DNA from: Candidatus Magasanikiibacteriota bacterium
GTDB taxonomy: Bacteria; Patescibacteriota; Patescibacteriia; Magasanikbacterales; UBA922
Length of the DNA: 11,853 nt
Reading direction: 5' to 3'
NCBI GenBank assembly: GCA_003230965.1
Contig: QIHL01000077.1
Location: 1 to 11,853 of the forward strand
This document shows, in pieces, positions 1 to 6,536 of this stretch. Below the pieces are notes generated by a model. It made no database searches and had not been told where the DNA came from. It saw nothing but the letters and a program-made list of their open reading frames with translations. Both the position numbers and the translations under genes were made by a program. Each line of letters starts with the position of its first letter. Positions within the stretch are counted from its first letter, which is position 1.

Positions 1-1
1 G

Positions 2-472
2 GCTTGGCATATTGGATCAGTAGACACAAATGGAGATGATGTATTATTTAGTAGTATTACTGGTGACTATATAGAGATACGAAGTTTTTCAAAACCAACA
101 GCTGAGTCTTTTGTTACTTGGTTTTCCACACATGCATCTGATCAACTTTTTTCTGATCTTAAACAAGAAACAAATCGTTTTCAACAAAAATTATGGATAA
201 GAAAAGATTATTTGGTTGCGTATATTGTCAAGTCAACGAGGGTTTACGTCATGGTCTATCATGCAGCGCCAGACGCAACAGTTATTCCATTTCGTCATGT
301 GATGGAAATGATGGAAGAGAGTTTTCGTATTTCTGACTCTGGTGTGTTGCCACCACAACAAATTTTGCCAAAACCATTACAGCCAAGTACGACAACGTCA
401 GTAACAACAAGTACGCAAACAACAACAACAGATATACAAACAACAACGACTGTTTCATCTTCAAAATTATAA
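2..472 (+). CDS. 3' end of an unrecognised gene with a Thr/Ser-rich tail (5' truncated)
   Basis: The frame is open from base 2 to the TAA at 470-472, giving the last 156 residues; the start lies outside the window. I do not recognise the family. The visible part has an early W-H-I stretch, alternating hydrophobic/polar segments that look like beta strands (around VLFSSITGDYIEI and VYVMVYHAA), and a helix ending in MMEESF. The final 29 residues, from codon 383 on, form a low-complexity tail in which 14 are Thr and 6 are Ser. A secreted or surface-attached domain of the PsbP-like type with a flexible tail is possible, and it loosely resembles the exported tail of the PEP synthase in this window, but that is only pattern similarity. 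ybeY begins 5 bases after the stop, so co-transcription is likely. Confidence is high for coding and low for function. Confidence 0.75.
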   Translation, partial: AWHIGSVDTNGDDVLFSSITGDYIEIRSFSKPTAESFVTWFSTHASDQLFSDLKQETNRFQQKLWIRKDYLVAYIVKSTRVYVMVYHAAPDATVIPFRHVMEMMEESFRISDSGVLPPQQILPKPLQPSTTTSVTTSTQTTTTDIQTTTTVSSSKL

Positions 473-477
473 GTTGT

Positions 478-930
478 GTGTCTTGTATTGTTTTTCAAAC
501 AGTGAAAAGGGTTGGCATATCTAAGATTGTACTTTCGCAATTGGTAGATGATATTTTGAAACAAACAAAACAACAGCATGCAGAGATAAGCATACATTTG
601 ATTGCTGATACATATATGAAACGGCTGAATAAAATGTATGGTGGAAGACATGGAACAACGGACGTCCTTACATTCGTTGCACAAGAAGGTTTTACCATTG
701 CAAATCATTTTGAAGATCTTGGTGATATTTTTGTCAGTATTCCTCAAATACGACGGCAAGCAAAATTGTTCAATCTTTCATTTCGAGAAGAATTATACCG
801 CATGATTATTCATGGGGTATTGCACGCTGAAGGATATGATCATAAAAAGAAACAAGATGCAAAAATCATGTTTTTACTTCAGGAGCGTCTTTTGAAACAA
901 CATATCATGCATTCACATCCATTTGTATGA
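478..930 (+). CDS. ybeY: Endoribonuclease YbeY (rRNA maturation factor)
   Basis: YbeY is a single-domain zinc endoribonuclease that acts in 16S rRNA 3'-end maturation and ribosome quality control in the cytoplasm. The 150-residue product is of normal family length. It carries the family signature HGVLHAEGYDH at 112-122, whose H112, H116 and H122 would bind the metal, plus the upstream TDVLTF (61-66) and GDI (82-84) blocks that line the active site. The GTG at 478 is preferred because residues 3-9 then supply the expected first beta strand; a GTG at 502 would remove it. No Shine-Dalgarno sequence is visible. The gene starts 5 bases after the upstream stop and its own TGA overlaps the ATG of the lipid kinase gene, which points to one operon with translational coupling. 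Confidence 0.95.
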   Translation: MSCIVFQTVKRVGISKIVLSQLVDDILKQTKQQHAEISIHLIADTYMKRLNKMYGGRHGTTDVLTFVAQEGFTIANHFEDLGDIFVSIPQIRRQAKLFNLSFREELYRMIIHGVLHAEGYDHKKKQDAKIMFLLQERLLKQHIMHSHPFV

Positions 931-1298
931 ATTACAAACAATTTTTTCATAGTATGACGTATGCTACACGTGGTATTATATACGTGTGGCAGCATGAACA
1001 GAATTTTCGTATTCAATGTTTGGTTGGGATTTTTGTCTTTGCATTGATATTTGTATTTCAACTCAGACGTAGTGAGATGATTGTTGTTCTCTTGCTGATA
1101 TTGCTTGTTTTGTTACTTGAATTACTTAATAGTGCAGTTGAAAAACTAGCTGATGTCTTGAAGCCACGTCTTTCTGAACAGATAGAGATTACAAAAGATA
1201 TTATGGCAGCGACTGTTCTCTTGAGTTCTGTTGGGTCATTTATTATTGGACTCATTATTTTTTTACCTCATATAGTTGAAGTCTTTAGTCAACATTGA
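927..1298 (+). CDS. dgkA: DgkA-family lipid kinase (diacylglycerol/undecaprenol kinase)
   Basis: This is a small integral-membrane kinase of the prokaryotic DAGK family. In Gram-positive bacteria such proteins phosphorylate undecaprenol, recycling the lipid carrier of wall and glycan synthesis; in E. coli the substrate is diacylglycerol. The 123-residue protein has the family layout: an N-terminal amphipathic part with EQNFRIQ (24-30), three hydrophobic segments near 31-46, 51-66 and 94-115, the signature ELLNSAVEKLADVL (65-78, with E65, N68 and E72 as expected catalytic/metal positions), and KDIMAATVLL (90-99) in place of the usual KD-AAGAVLL. The start ATG overlaps the ybeY stop as ATGA. 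The TGA stop is itself part of the predicted extended -10 element for ftsA. The undecaprenol substrate is inferred from the Gram-positive-type sequence, not shown. Confidence 0.92.
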   Translation: MNYKQFFHSMTYATRGIIYVWQHEQNFRIQCLVGIFVFALIFVFQLRRSEMIVVLLLILLVLLLELLNSAVEKLADVLKPRLSEQIEITKDIMAATVLLSSVGSFIIGLIIFLPHIVEVFSQH

Positions 1299-1304
1299 TA
1301 TACT
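1276..1304 (+). promoter_or_regulatory. Predicted ftsA promoter (extended -10)
   Basis: TTGAAG at 1276-1281 is followed by a 17-base spacer and TATACT at 1299-1304. The bases just before the -10 read TGA, giving an extended -10 (TGATATACT); this TGA is also the dgkA stop codon. Transcription would start near 1311, leaving a leader of about 32 bases. Six bases downstream of a good -10, AGTATA (1312-1317) repeats TATACT in inverted form around the start site. Prediction from sequence only. Confidence 0.6.
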
Positions 1305-1342
1305 AAAGTTCAGTATACGCGTATTTTTTTCGTTATTTTTTT

Positions 1343-2602
1343 ATGGCATCCAAACGAAGACAACAAGATATTATTGTCGGACTGGACATTGGATCTACAG
1401 CTATTCGTGTTGCAGTTGGGCAATGTACTGCAGACACACGAAGTCCATTGCAAATTATTGCTGCTGTTGAAACTCCATCAGAAGGGATTCATAGAGGTGA
1501 TATCGTGAGTATTGATGAAACTGTTTCTTCTATTTCTCAATCTGTAGAGAAAGCGGAACGACTAATGGGAGTGCCTATTGAACATGTTTGGGTAGGTATT
1601 ACTGGTACATATATTGCATCTCAGGAAAACCGAGGTGTTGTTGCTGTTGCAAAGTCTGATGGAGAAATTGCATCAGACGATGTACAGCGTGCTATGGATG
1701 CTGCACGTATGATTGCTCCACCTTTGAATCATGATGTCCTTCATGTTTTACCTCGTCGTTTTACAGTTGATGGACAAACTGGAATTAAAGATCCTGTAGG
1801 AATGACAGGAGCACGGCTGGAAGTTGATGCACGTATTATGTATGGTCTATCATCACACATTAAAAATATAACAAAAGTAGTGTATCGGACTGGTGTTGAT
1901 ATAGATGACGTAGTTTTATCAATTCTTGCGACAGGCGATGTTGTTACAACTAACAGACAAAAAGAGGTTGGCGTTGCAGTTGTTGATATTGGTGGCTCTA
2001 CAACCAGTATAATTGTATACGAAGATGGTGACGTTCTTCATACCAGTGTACTTCCTGTAGGTTCAGAACATATTACGAACGATATTGCTATAGGGTTGCG
2101 TACATTGATAGATACAGCAGAATTTGCGAAACTTGAATATGGTAATTGTATACCAGCGTGTATATCAAAAAAAGAAATGATTGATCCAGCAACAATAGGA
2201 GCAGAAGGAGAAGATATTATATCATTGCGTTATTTGAGTGAAATTATAGAGGCACGTGTAAGTGAAATGCTAGAAAAAATTCAAAAGGAAATTGCGAGTG
2301 TTGGCAAGGCTGGATTACTTCCTGCTGGAGTTATTTTTACTGGTGGTGGATCAAAAATTGGTGGTTTAATTGATTTGGCAAAAGAAGTACTTCACCTGCC
2401 TGCATCAATTGGTTATCCTCTCAATGTGCATGGGATGAGTGATAGTATTCGTGATATTGCGTTTAGTGGAAGTATTGGTTTGGTACAATGGGGTTCTCAG
2501 GTAAATACTGTTAGAAGTAAAAACAGAGGTAAATCACGTTTTACAAGTAGTTCAAAGGTATTGAATAAACTTCAAAATGTTTGGAAAACACTCATTCCAT
2601 AG
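1343..2602 (+). CDS. ftsA: Cell division protein FtsA
   Basis: FtsA is the actin-like ATPase that anchors FtsZ filaments to the inner face of the membrane and recruits later division proteins. The 419-residue product has the actin-fold ATPase blocks in order: phosphate-1 VGLDIGSTAIRVAVG (12-26, D15), phosphate-2 VVDIGGSTTS (around D215), and the adenosine-site TGGGSKIGG (G334-G336). Its middle part (about 90-170) corresponds to the FtsA-specific 1C subdomain. The last 17 residues (403-419) have alternating hydrophobic and basic positions (VLNKLQNVWKTL), fitting the C-terminal membrane-targeting amphipathic helix. The ATG at 1343 lies directly after a U-rich leader with no Shine-Dalgarno sequence. 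A terminator follows, so ftsA and ftsZ appear to be separately transcribed although adjacent. Length and motifs are normal for the family. Confidence 0.96.
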   Translation: MASKRRQQDIIVGLDIGSTAIRVAVGQCTADTRSPLQIIAAVETPSEGIHRGDIVSIDETVSSISQSVEKAERLMGVPIEHVWVGITGTYIASQENRGVVAVAKSDGEIASDDVQRAMDAARMIAPPLNHDVLHVLPRRFTVDGQTGIKDPVGMTGARLEVDARIMYGLSSHIKNITKVVYRTGVDIDDVVLSILATGDVVTTNRQKEVGVAVVDIGGSTTSIIVYEDGDVLHTSVLPVGSEHITNDIAIGLRTLIDTAEFAKLEYGNCIPACISKKEMIDPATIGAEGEDIISLRYLSEIIEARVSEMLEKIQKEIASVGKAGLLPAGVIFTGGGSKIGGLIDLAKEVLHLPASIGYPLNVHGMSDSIRDIAFSGSIGLVQWGSQVNTVRSKNRGKSRFTSSSKVLNKLQNVWKTLIP

Positions 2603-2638
2603 AGTGTAGAATATCTAAGATAGACAAAATTTTTTAAC

Positions 2639-2667
2639 ATCTGGCTGTTGCTAGATTTTTGTTTTTT
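2639..2667 (+). terminator. Rho-independent terminator after ftsA
   Basis: ATCTGGC (2639-2645) pairs with GCTAGAT (2650-2656) around a TGTT loop, seven pairs including one G-U. It is followed by T5-G-T6 (2656-2667). The position, 37 bases after the ftsA stop and upstream of the ftsZ promoter, supports a real terminator, though the stem is short. Confidence 0.72.
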
Positions 2668-2674
2668 GAGTTAT

Positions 2675-2715
2675 GCACATCTTTGAACACTAATTTGTGC
2701 TTGACACAGTTGTGT
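2675..2715 (+). promoter_or_regulatory. Cluster of inverted repeats overlapping the ftsZ -35 region
   Basis: Two small inverted repeats sit at the front of the ftsZ promoter. GCACA (2675-2679) is matched by TGTGC (2696-2700), just before the -35. ACACA and TGTGT flank a two-base centre at 2704-2715, overlapping the -35 hexamer. Such dyads could bind a dimeric regulator. The arms are only five bases and the region is AT-rich, so chance cannot be ruled out. Confidence 0.3.
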
Positions 2716-2729
2716 TTACTTTTTACACT
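2701..2729 (+). promoter_or_regulatory. Predicted ftsZ promoter
   Basis: A perfect -35 TTGACA (2701-2706) is separated by 17 bases from TACACT (2724-2729), which matches the -10 consensus at four of six positions. Transcription would start near 2736, giving a leader of about 78 bases. This is the only consensus -35 I see in the gaps of the window, and it lies downstream of the ftsA terminator, so it probably drives ftsZ by itself. Confidence 0.7.
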
Positions 2730-2767
2730 ATAGGAAAGAAGATACTATATATATAAAAATTATTTTA

Positions 2768-2784
2768 GAACACTATTGGTGTTC
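2768..2784 (+). promoter_or_regulatory. Hairpin/palindrome in the ftsZ leader
   Basis: GAACAC (2768-2773) and GTGTTC (2779-2784) are perfect inverted arms around TATTG. It could be a small RNA stem in the ftsZ leader, 29 bases before the start codon, or a DNA operator. Its right part belongs to a 16-base sequence repeated exactly at the nrdR promoter. Confidence 0.4.
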
Positions 2785-2787
2785 ATT
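2772..2787 (+). repeat. 16-base direct repeat, copy 1 (ftsZ leader)
   Basis: ACTATTGGTGTTCATT is present here and again, identical, at 4194-4209 upstream of nrdR. Both copies lie in short non-coding gaps a few dozen bases before a start codon. In this copy the left flank completes a palindrome (GAACAC/GTGTTC). Confidence 0.55.
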
Positions 2788-2813
2788 TCTCATCTATTTA
2801 GATTATTACTCCT

Positions 2814-4076
2814 ATGCCACAAGTAAAACCAGAGTTGGAAACATTTGCAAAAATTACTGTTGTCGGCGTTGGCGGGTCGGGTGGTGCTGCCGTGGACAGA
2901 ATGGTAAAAACTGGTATTCGCGGTGTTGAGTTTATGGCGATGAATACTGATGTGCAAGCATTGCATCACAATAGTGCTGCGCGCAAATTGCATATTGGAA
3001 AAACAATAACGCGTGGTTTGGGTGCTGGTATGGATCCTGAAATGGGAAAGCGGAGTGCAGAAGAAGCTCAGAATGAAATTCGTGAAGCACTGAAAGGAAG
3101 CGACATGGTCTTTATCACTTGTGGTCTTGGTGGAGGAACTGGATCTGGTGCAAGTCCTGTTATTGCAGAGATTGCGCGCGAGATGGGTGCATTGACAGTT
3201 GCTGTCGTGACGAAGCCATTTTCATTTGAAGGCCCACAACGCATGGCGATTACAGATCAAGCTTACGAGATATTGAGTACAAATGTTGACACAATTATTA
3301 CTATTCCGAATGATCGTGTTCTGCAGATTATTGATAAAAAAACGTCATTACTTGATGCATTTAAGGTTGTTGATGATGTGTTGCGTCAAGGTGTTCAGGG
3401 TATTTCTGAGTTGATTACTGTTCCGGGATTGATTAACGTTGATTTTGCAGATGTGAAAGCAATTATGCAAAGTACAGGATCAGCACTTATGGGAATTGGA
3501 ACTAGCACAGGAGAAAATCGTGCTGTTGATGCAGCGCAATCTGCTATTTCAAGTCCTTTGCTTGAAATTTCTATTGATGGTGCCCGTGGAATTCTCTTTA
3601 CAGTGACTGGTGGTCCAACATTAGGAATGCAAGAAGTGGCTGAGGCGGCAAAGATAGTTACTAGTTCTGCGGATGAGGACGTTCGCGTTATATTTGGTGC
3701 AGTGATTGATGAAAAAATGGGCGAAGACGTACGTGTAACAGTAATTGCAACAGGATTTGAAGACGAGCGTAAACCAATGACCTATACACCACCAAAAGAA
3801 GAAGAACATGCACCCATGTTTAGTACACAAAAACGAAAAAATACATTTACTGCTTCTTCATTTTTTACAAAGAAACATACTGCGAATACTCCTTCATACA
3901 ACGAGATTGATGACGACATTCTGGATACACACACAGAGTCACCTCAACCATTTGTAAAAAAAACAGTTGGGAATTCTTTTACAAAACCGATGGAAACACC
4001 CAAGACAAATCAACAGGATGATGATGAAGAAGATCTTGAAATACCAGCGTTTATTCGCAAGAAAATGGGAATGTAG
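2814..4076 (+). CDS. ftsZ: Cell division protein FtsZ
   Basis: FtsZ is the tubulin-like GTPase that polymerises into the division ring. The 420-residue protein has the GTP-binding start ITVVGVGGSGGAAVDRM (14-30), the signature loop GGGTGSG (106-112, usually GGGTGTG), and the synergy-loop/T7 region NVDFADVKAIM near residues 208-218, with the aspartates needed for GTP hydrolysis. The tubulin C-terminal-like domain ends near 325. A polar linker of roughly 80 residues follows, then an acidic run and the conserved C-terminal peptide DLEIPAFIRKKMGM (407-420), which in other bacteria binds FtsA. The ATG at 2814 follows ATTACTCCT, with no Shine-Dalgarno match. It has its own promoter and terminator and so looks monocistronic. 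Identification is secure. Confidence 0.98.
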   Translation: MPQVKPELETFAKITVVGVGGSGGAAVDRMVKTGIRGVEFMAMNTDVQALHHNSAARKLHIGKTITRGLGAGMDPEMGKRSAEEAQNEIREALKGSDMVFITCGLGGGTGSGASPVIAEIAREMGALTVAVVTKPFSFEGPQRMAITDQAYEILSTNVDTIITIPNDRVLQIIDKKTSLLDAFKVVDDVLRQGVQGISELITVPGLINVDFADVKAIMQSTGSALMGIGTSTGENRAVDAAQSAISSPLLEISIDGARGILFTVTGGPTLGMQEVAEAAKIVTSSADEDVRVIFGAVIDEKMGEDVRVTVIATGFEDERKPMTYTPPKEEEHAPMFSTQKRKNTFTASSFFTKKHTANTPSYNEIDDDILDTHTESPQPFVKKTVGNSFTKPMETPKTNQQDDDEEDLEIPAFIRKKMGM

Positions 4077-4139
4077 ATGAAGGCATACTAGGTCTGGCTT
4101 TGAGTACCTGAAAAGTAATACATATTTTTTGCAAACAGC

Positions 4140-4176
4140 AAAACTCTCGTTATCTATGTAATGAGAGTTTTTGTTT
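4140..4176 (+). terminator. Strong Rho-independent terminator after ftsZ
   Basis: AAAACTCTCGTTA (4140-4152) pairs with TAATGAGAGTTTT (4159-4171) around the loop TCTATG. This makes 13 pairs including one G-U, followed by a T-rich run up to 4176. It lies 63 bases after the ftsZ stop and just before the nrdR promoter, cleanly separating the two units. Confidence 0.88.
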
Positions 4177-4187
4177 AGAAAATTATG

Positions 4188-4196
4188 TGTTATACT
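4188..4196 (+). promoter_or_regulatory. Predicted nrdR promoter (extended -10)
   Basis: TATACT (4191-4196) is preceded by TGT, giving the extended -10 TGTTATACT. No convincing -35 is found at 16-18 bases; the T-rich tail of the upstream terminator occupies that place. Transcription would start near 4203, 25 bases before the chosen GTG of nrdR. That argues against any upstream start for the gene. Confidence 0.55.
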
Positions 4197-4209
4197 ATTG
4201 GTGTTCATT
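4194..4209 (+). repeat. 16-base direct repeat, copy 2 (nrdR promoter/leader)
   Basis: Exact second copy of ACTATTGGTGTTCATT (copy 1 at 2772-2787). Here it starts inside the -10 hexamer and runs past the expected transcription start. The left flank is TTAT rather than the GAAC of copy 1, so the palindrome is not kept. Confidence 0.55.
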
Positions 4210-4227
4210 AGTATTAAATTCCGTGTT

Positions 4228-4710
4228 GTGTATTGTCCAATTTGTCAATCAAAAGATACCAGAGTAATTGATTCTCGCGTTGCATCTGATGGAATGGCTA
4301 TTAGACGCAGACGAGAATGTATTGAATGTAATTATAGATTTTCTACTATTGAAGGCGTGGAATTATTAGATATTGTTGTAGTCAAAAATGATAGTCGTCG
4401 TGAATCATATTCTCATGAAAAATTAAGACAAGGTATTATTCATTCGCTCATCAAACGTCCTTTTACACAGGAAGCATTTGATAAATTAATTTATGCGATT
4501 GAACGAGATATTCAAAAATTAAAGAAACGTGAAATTACCAGTAAAGAACTGGGAGAATTTGTAATGAAATATCTGAGACGTTTTGATAAAGTTGCTTATA
4601 TTCGGTTTGCATCTATTTATCGTGCCTTTGAAGATGTCAATACATTCCAACATGAAATTCGGTCACTGGAAAATAACAAGCATGATGGAAAATCAAAAAA
4701 GAAGATATAA
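4228..4710 (+). CDS. nrdR: Transcriptional repressor NrdR
   Basis: NrdR is the zinc-ribbon/ATP-cone repressor of ribonucleotide reductase genes; it senses ATP/dATP and binds paired NrdR boxes. Starting at GTG 4228 the protein has 160 residues and begins MYCPIC, matching the family's invariant M-x-C-P-x-C start. The zinc ribbon cysteines are C3, C6, C31 and C34, followed by an arginine-rich RRRREC stretch (26-31) and the YRF-T motif. The ATP-cone runs from about 49 to 139 (VVVKNDSRRESYSHEKLRQGI at its start and IRFASIYRAFEDV near its end). The frame is open further upstream, but an earlier start would fall before the predicted transcription start and inside the terminator. No reductase gene or clear NrdR box pair is seen in the window. 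The gene leads a unit with the small membrane protein and pyk. Confidence 0.95.
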   Translation: MYCPICQSKDTRVIDSRVASDGMAIRRRRECIECNYRFSTIEGVELLDIVVVKNDSRRESYSHEKLRQGIIHSLIKRPFTQEAFDKLIYAIERDIQKLKKREITSKELGEFVMKYLRRFDKVAYIRFASIYRAFEDVNTFQHEIRSLENNKHDGKSKKKI

Positions 4711-4717
4711 TTTATGT

Positions 4718-5065
4718 ATGCTACAAACACATTCAAAAAAACCAAAACCAAATATAGAAAAACCTGAACCAGTATCTTCGGATGATTTATCTATTCTTGT
4801 AAAGAAAAATATTGAGTGGTCAGAGGTTATTTTTGAACAAAATAAAAAGATTAAAAATAGATTAACCATGATGGTTATAGGAGATTATCTGAAGCTATTT
4901 TTGATAATTGCACCAATTATTTTTGCAATCATTTATTTACCACCACTTATTCAAAGTGTTGCTAAACAGTATGGTGGTATACTCGGTGGGAATGTATCTG
5001 GTAGCAGTATGAATGTACAAAAAATTTTAGATCAGTTGAATAAACAAGGTGTGATACATAAATAA
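4718..5065 (+). CDS. Small single-pass membrane protein, function unknown
   Basis: I do not recognise a named family. From ATG 4718 the product has 115 residues. It has a Lys/Pro-rich polar N-terminus (1-20), a charged helix-like part with EWSEVIFEQNKKIKNRL (33-49), one hydrophobic segment at about 58-78 (YLKLFLIIAPIIFAIIYLPPL), and a Gly/Ser-rich stretch (86-97) before a short amphipathic C-terminus. Basic residues before the membrane segment suggest the N-terminus stays inside. The frame is open back into nrdR, and ATGs at 4682 and 4685 would give overlapping longer forms; 4718 is chosen because it lies 7 bases after the nrdR stop with a weak GAAG upstream. pyk starts 14 bases after its stop, so the gene is probably co-transcribed on both sides. 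Confidence 0.75.
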   Translation: MLQTHSKKPKPNIEKPEPVSSDDLSILVKKNIEWSEVIFEQNKKIKNRLTMMVIGDYLKLFLIIAPIIFAIIYLPPLIQSVAKQYGGILGGNVSGSSMNVQKILDQLNKQGVIHK

Positions 5066-5079
5066 ATAGAGTTATTATT

Positions 5080-6525
5080 ATGAAAAAACGAACAAAAATT
5101 GTGTGCACGTTAGGACCTGCTTCAGAGTCTATTGATACAATTGAGCAGATGGTTCATGCAGGTATGAATATAGCTCGGTTAAATTTTTCTCATGGTACTC
5201 ATAAAAATCATAAACTACTCATGGAGCGTATTCATTTTGTTGAAAAGAAAACAAAAGAACCTATTGCAATTTTACAAGATATTCAAGGACCAAAAATTCG
5301 TGTAGGAATTTTACCAAAAAATGGAATAGTTTTGAAAGTTGGTAAAATAGTTTCATTTGATACTGTAGCAGAAGGATACAGAGATGGAATTATACCGATT
5401 GATTATCCAACCCTGCATAAATATGTAAAAAAAGATGAAAGATTATTCCTAGACGACGGACATATTGAAACAAAGATAGTTCATGTCGCTGATTCTCGCA
5501 TTGATGTAGAAGTTATTGTTGAGGGCATTCTTACTTCGCACAAAGGTATTAATATTCCAGATTCAATTCTTACAGTTGATGCAGTAACAAAAAAAGATAA
5601 AGAGGATATTTATTTTGGTGTAAAGCATAATGTTGATATTATTGCACTTTCATTTGTAACAAGTGCAAAAGATATTTTGGATCTTCGTTATGTTATTGGA
5701 CAATATGAACAAGAATTAGGAATTATATCTAAACAATCAATTCAGATTATTGCAAAAATTGAACGCAATACTGCTGTAAAAAATATTAAAGAAATTATTG
5801 ATGTGGCAGATGGAATTATGGTTGCGCGTGGTGATTTAGGAATTGAAATGCCAGCGCAAGAAGTTCCACTGATTCAGAAAAAATTGATTGATTTGTGTAT
5901 GGTGGCAGCCAAACCGGTAATTGTCGCAACTCAAATGTTAGACTCAATGCAACAAAATCTGAGACCAAGTCGTGCAGAAGTGTCTGATGTAGCAAATGCG
6001 GTAATTGATCATACTGATGCCGTCATGTTGTCAAATGAAACAGCGATTGGGAAGTATCCAGTGGAATCAGTAAAAATGATGAGTACAATAATTGAGGAAA
6101 CAGAAAAGTCAAATTATGATAATTTATCTGTACCAAAATTACACAAAACTAAAATTGATCAAGAGACTGATAACATCATGAGTGAAATGTCACGACTCTT
6201 ATCCGAACAAATTCATGCAAAATGTATTTTGGTAGCATCGCTTTCTGGAGAGACTGGCAGACTTATTAGTCGTTATCGTCCTGAGCTTTCAATTGTTGTA
6301 GCTACACATACAGATCGTGCGATGCATCAATTAAATTTATCATGGGGTGTTGTACCATTTATTTTGAAGCCATATAGGACGATTGAAGAATTTATTGATA
6401 GATCTATCCTTCATCTAAAAAAACATCATGAAGTAAAAAAGGGAGATAAATTTATTATTGTAGCAAGTGAGCCTGTCGGACATGCTGATCATGTAAATTT
6501 ATTAGAAGTGCGTGAAGTGCAGTAA
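5080..6525 (+). CDS. pyk: Pyruvate kinase
   Basis: Pyruvate kinase transfers phosphate from PEP to ADP in the last step of glycolysis, making ATP and pyruvate in the cytoplasm. The 481-residue protein has the standard A-B-A-C layout: KIVCTLGPAS (7-16), R33 and N35-FSH (35-38) of the substrate site, QDIQGPKIR (about 67-75) leading into the B domain, K226 in IIAKIERN as the catalytic lysine, E228 and D252 (ARGDLGIE) as metal ligands, and T284 in ATQMLDSM. The C domain (about 350-481) is complete, and there is no extra PEP-utilising domain at the end. The usual DGTDAVMLSGE stretch reads DHTDAVMLSNE here, a mild departure. The start ATG is 14 bases after the upstream gene. The next gene encodes the reverse-direction enzyme under its own promoter. 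Confidence 0.97.
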   Translation: MKKRTKIVCTLGPASESIDTIEQMVHAGMNIARLNFSHGTHKNHKLLMERIHFVEKKTKEPIAILQDIQGPKIRVGILPKNGIVLKVGKIVSFDTVAEGYRDGIIPIDYPTLHKYVKKDERLFLDDGHIETKIVHVADSRIDVEVIVEGILTSHKGINIPDSILTVDAVTKKDKEDIYFGVKHNVDIIALSFVTSAKDILDLRYVIGQYEQELGIISKQSIQIIAKIERNTAVKNIKEIIDVADGIMVARGDLGIEMPAQEVPLIQKKLIDLCMVAAKPVIVATQMLDSMQQNLRPSRAEVSDVANAVIDHTDAVMLSNETAIGKYPVESVKMMSTIIEETEKSNYDNLSVPKLHKTKIDQETDNIMSEMSRLLSEQIHAKCILVASLSGETGRLISRYRPELSIVVATHTDRAMHQLNLSWGVVPFILKPYRTIEEFIDRSILHLKKHHEVKKGDKFIIVASEPVGHADHVNLLEVREVQ

Positions 6526-6536
6526 GTATCTGAGTT

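Noticed and set aside
282..759. Open frames on the minus strand opposite the first gene and ybeY
   Set aside because: They are shadows of real + strand genes: low-complexity, Val/Cys-rich translations without recognisable motifs. The same holds for the other minus-strand frames.
2704..2784. NrdR boxes in the ftsZ control region
   Set aside because: The ACAC/GTGT arms are reminiscent, but the distance between the inner C and G is too short for the known 16-base NrdR box, and paired boxes at the expected spacing are missing.
4129..4157. A second nrdR promoter (TTGCAA with TATCTA, 16-base spacer)
   Set aside because: The would-be -10 lies within the terminator stem-loop and any transcript would run through that terminator; the extended -10 at 4188-4196 is better placed.
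4171..4227. Upstream extension of nrdR to a TTG at 4171
   Set aside because: It would start inside the ftsZ terminator and before the predicted transcription start, and it destroys the typical M-x-C-P-x-C N-terminus.
4583..4717. Long form of the small membrane protein starting inside nrdR
   Set aside because: It overlaps the conserved ATP-cone codons of nrdR by more than 100 bases; ATG 4718 right after the nrdR stop is simpler.
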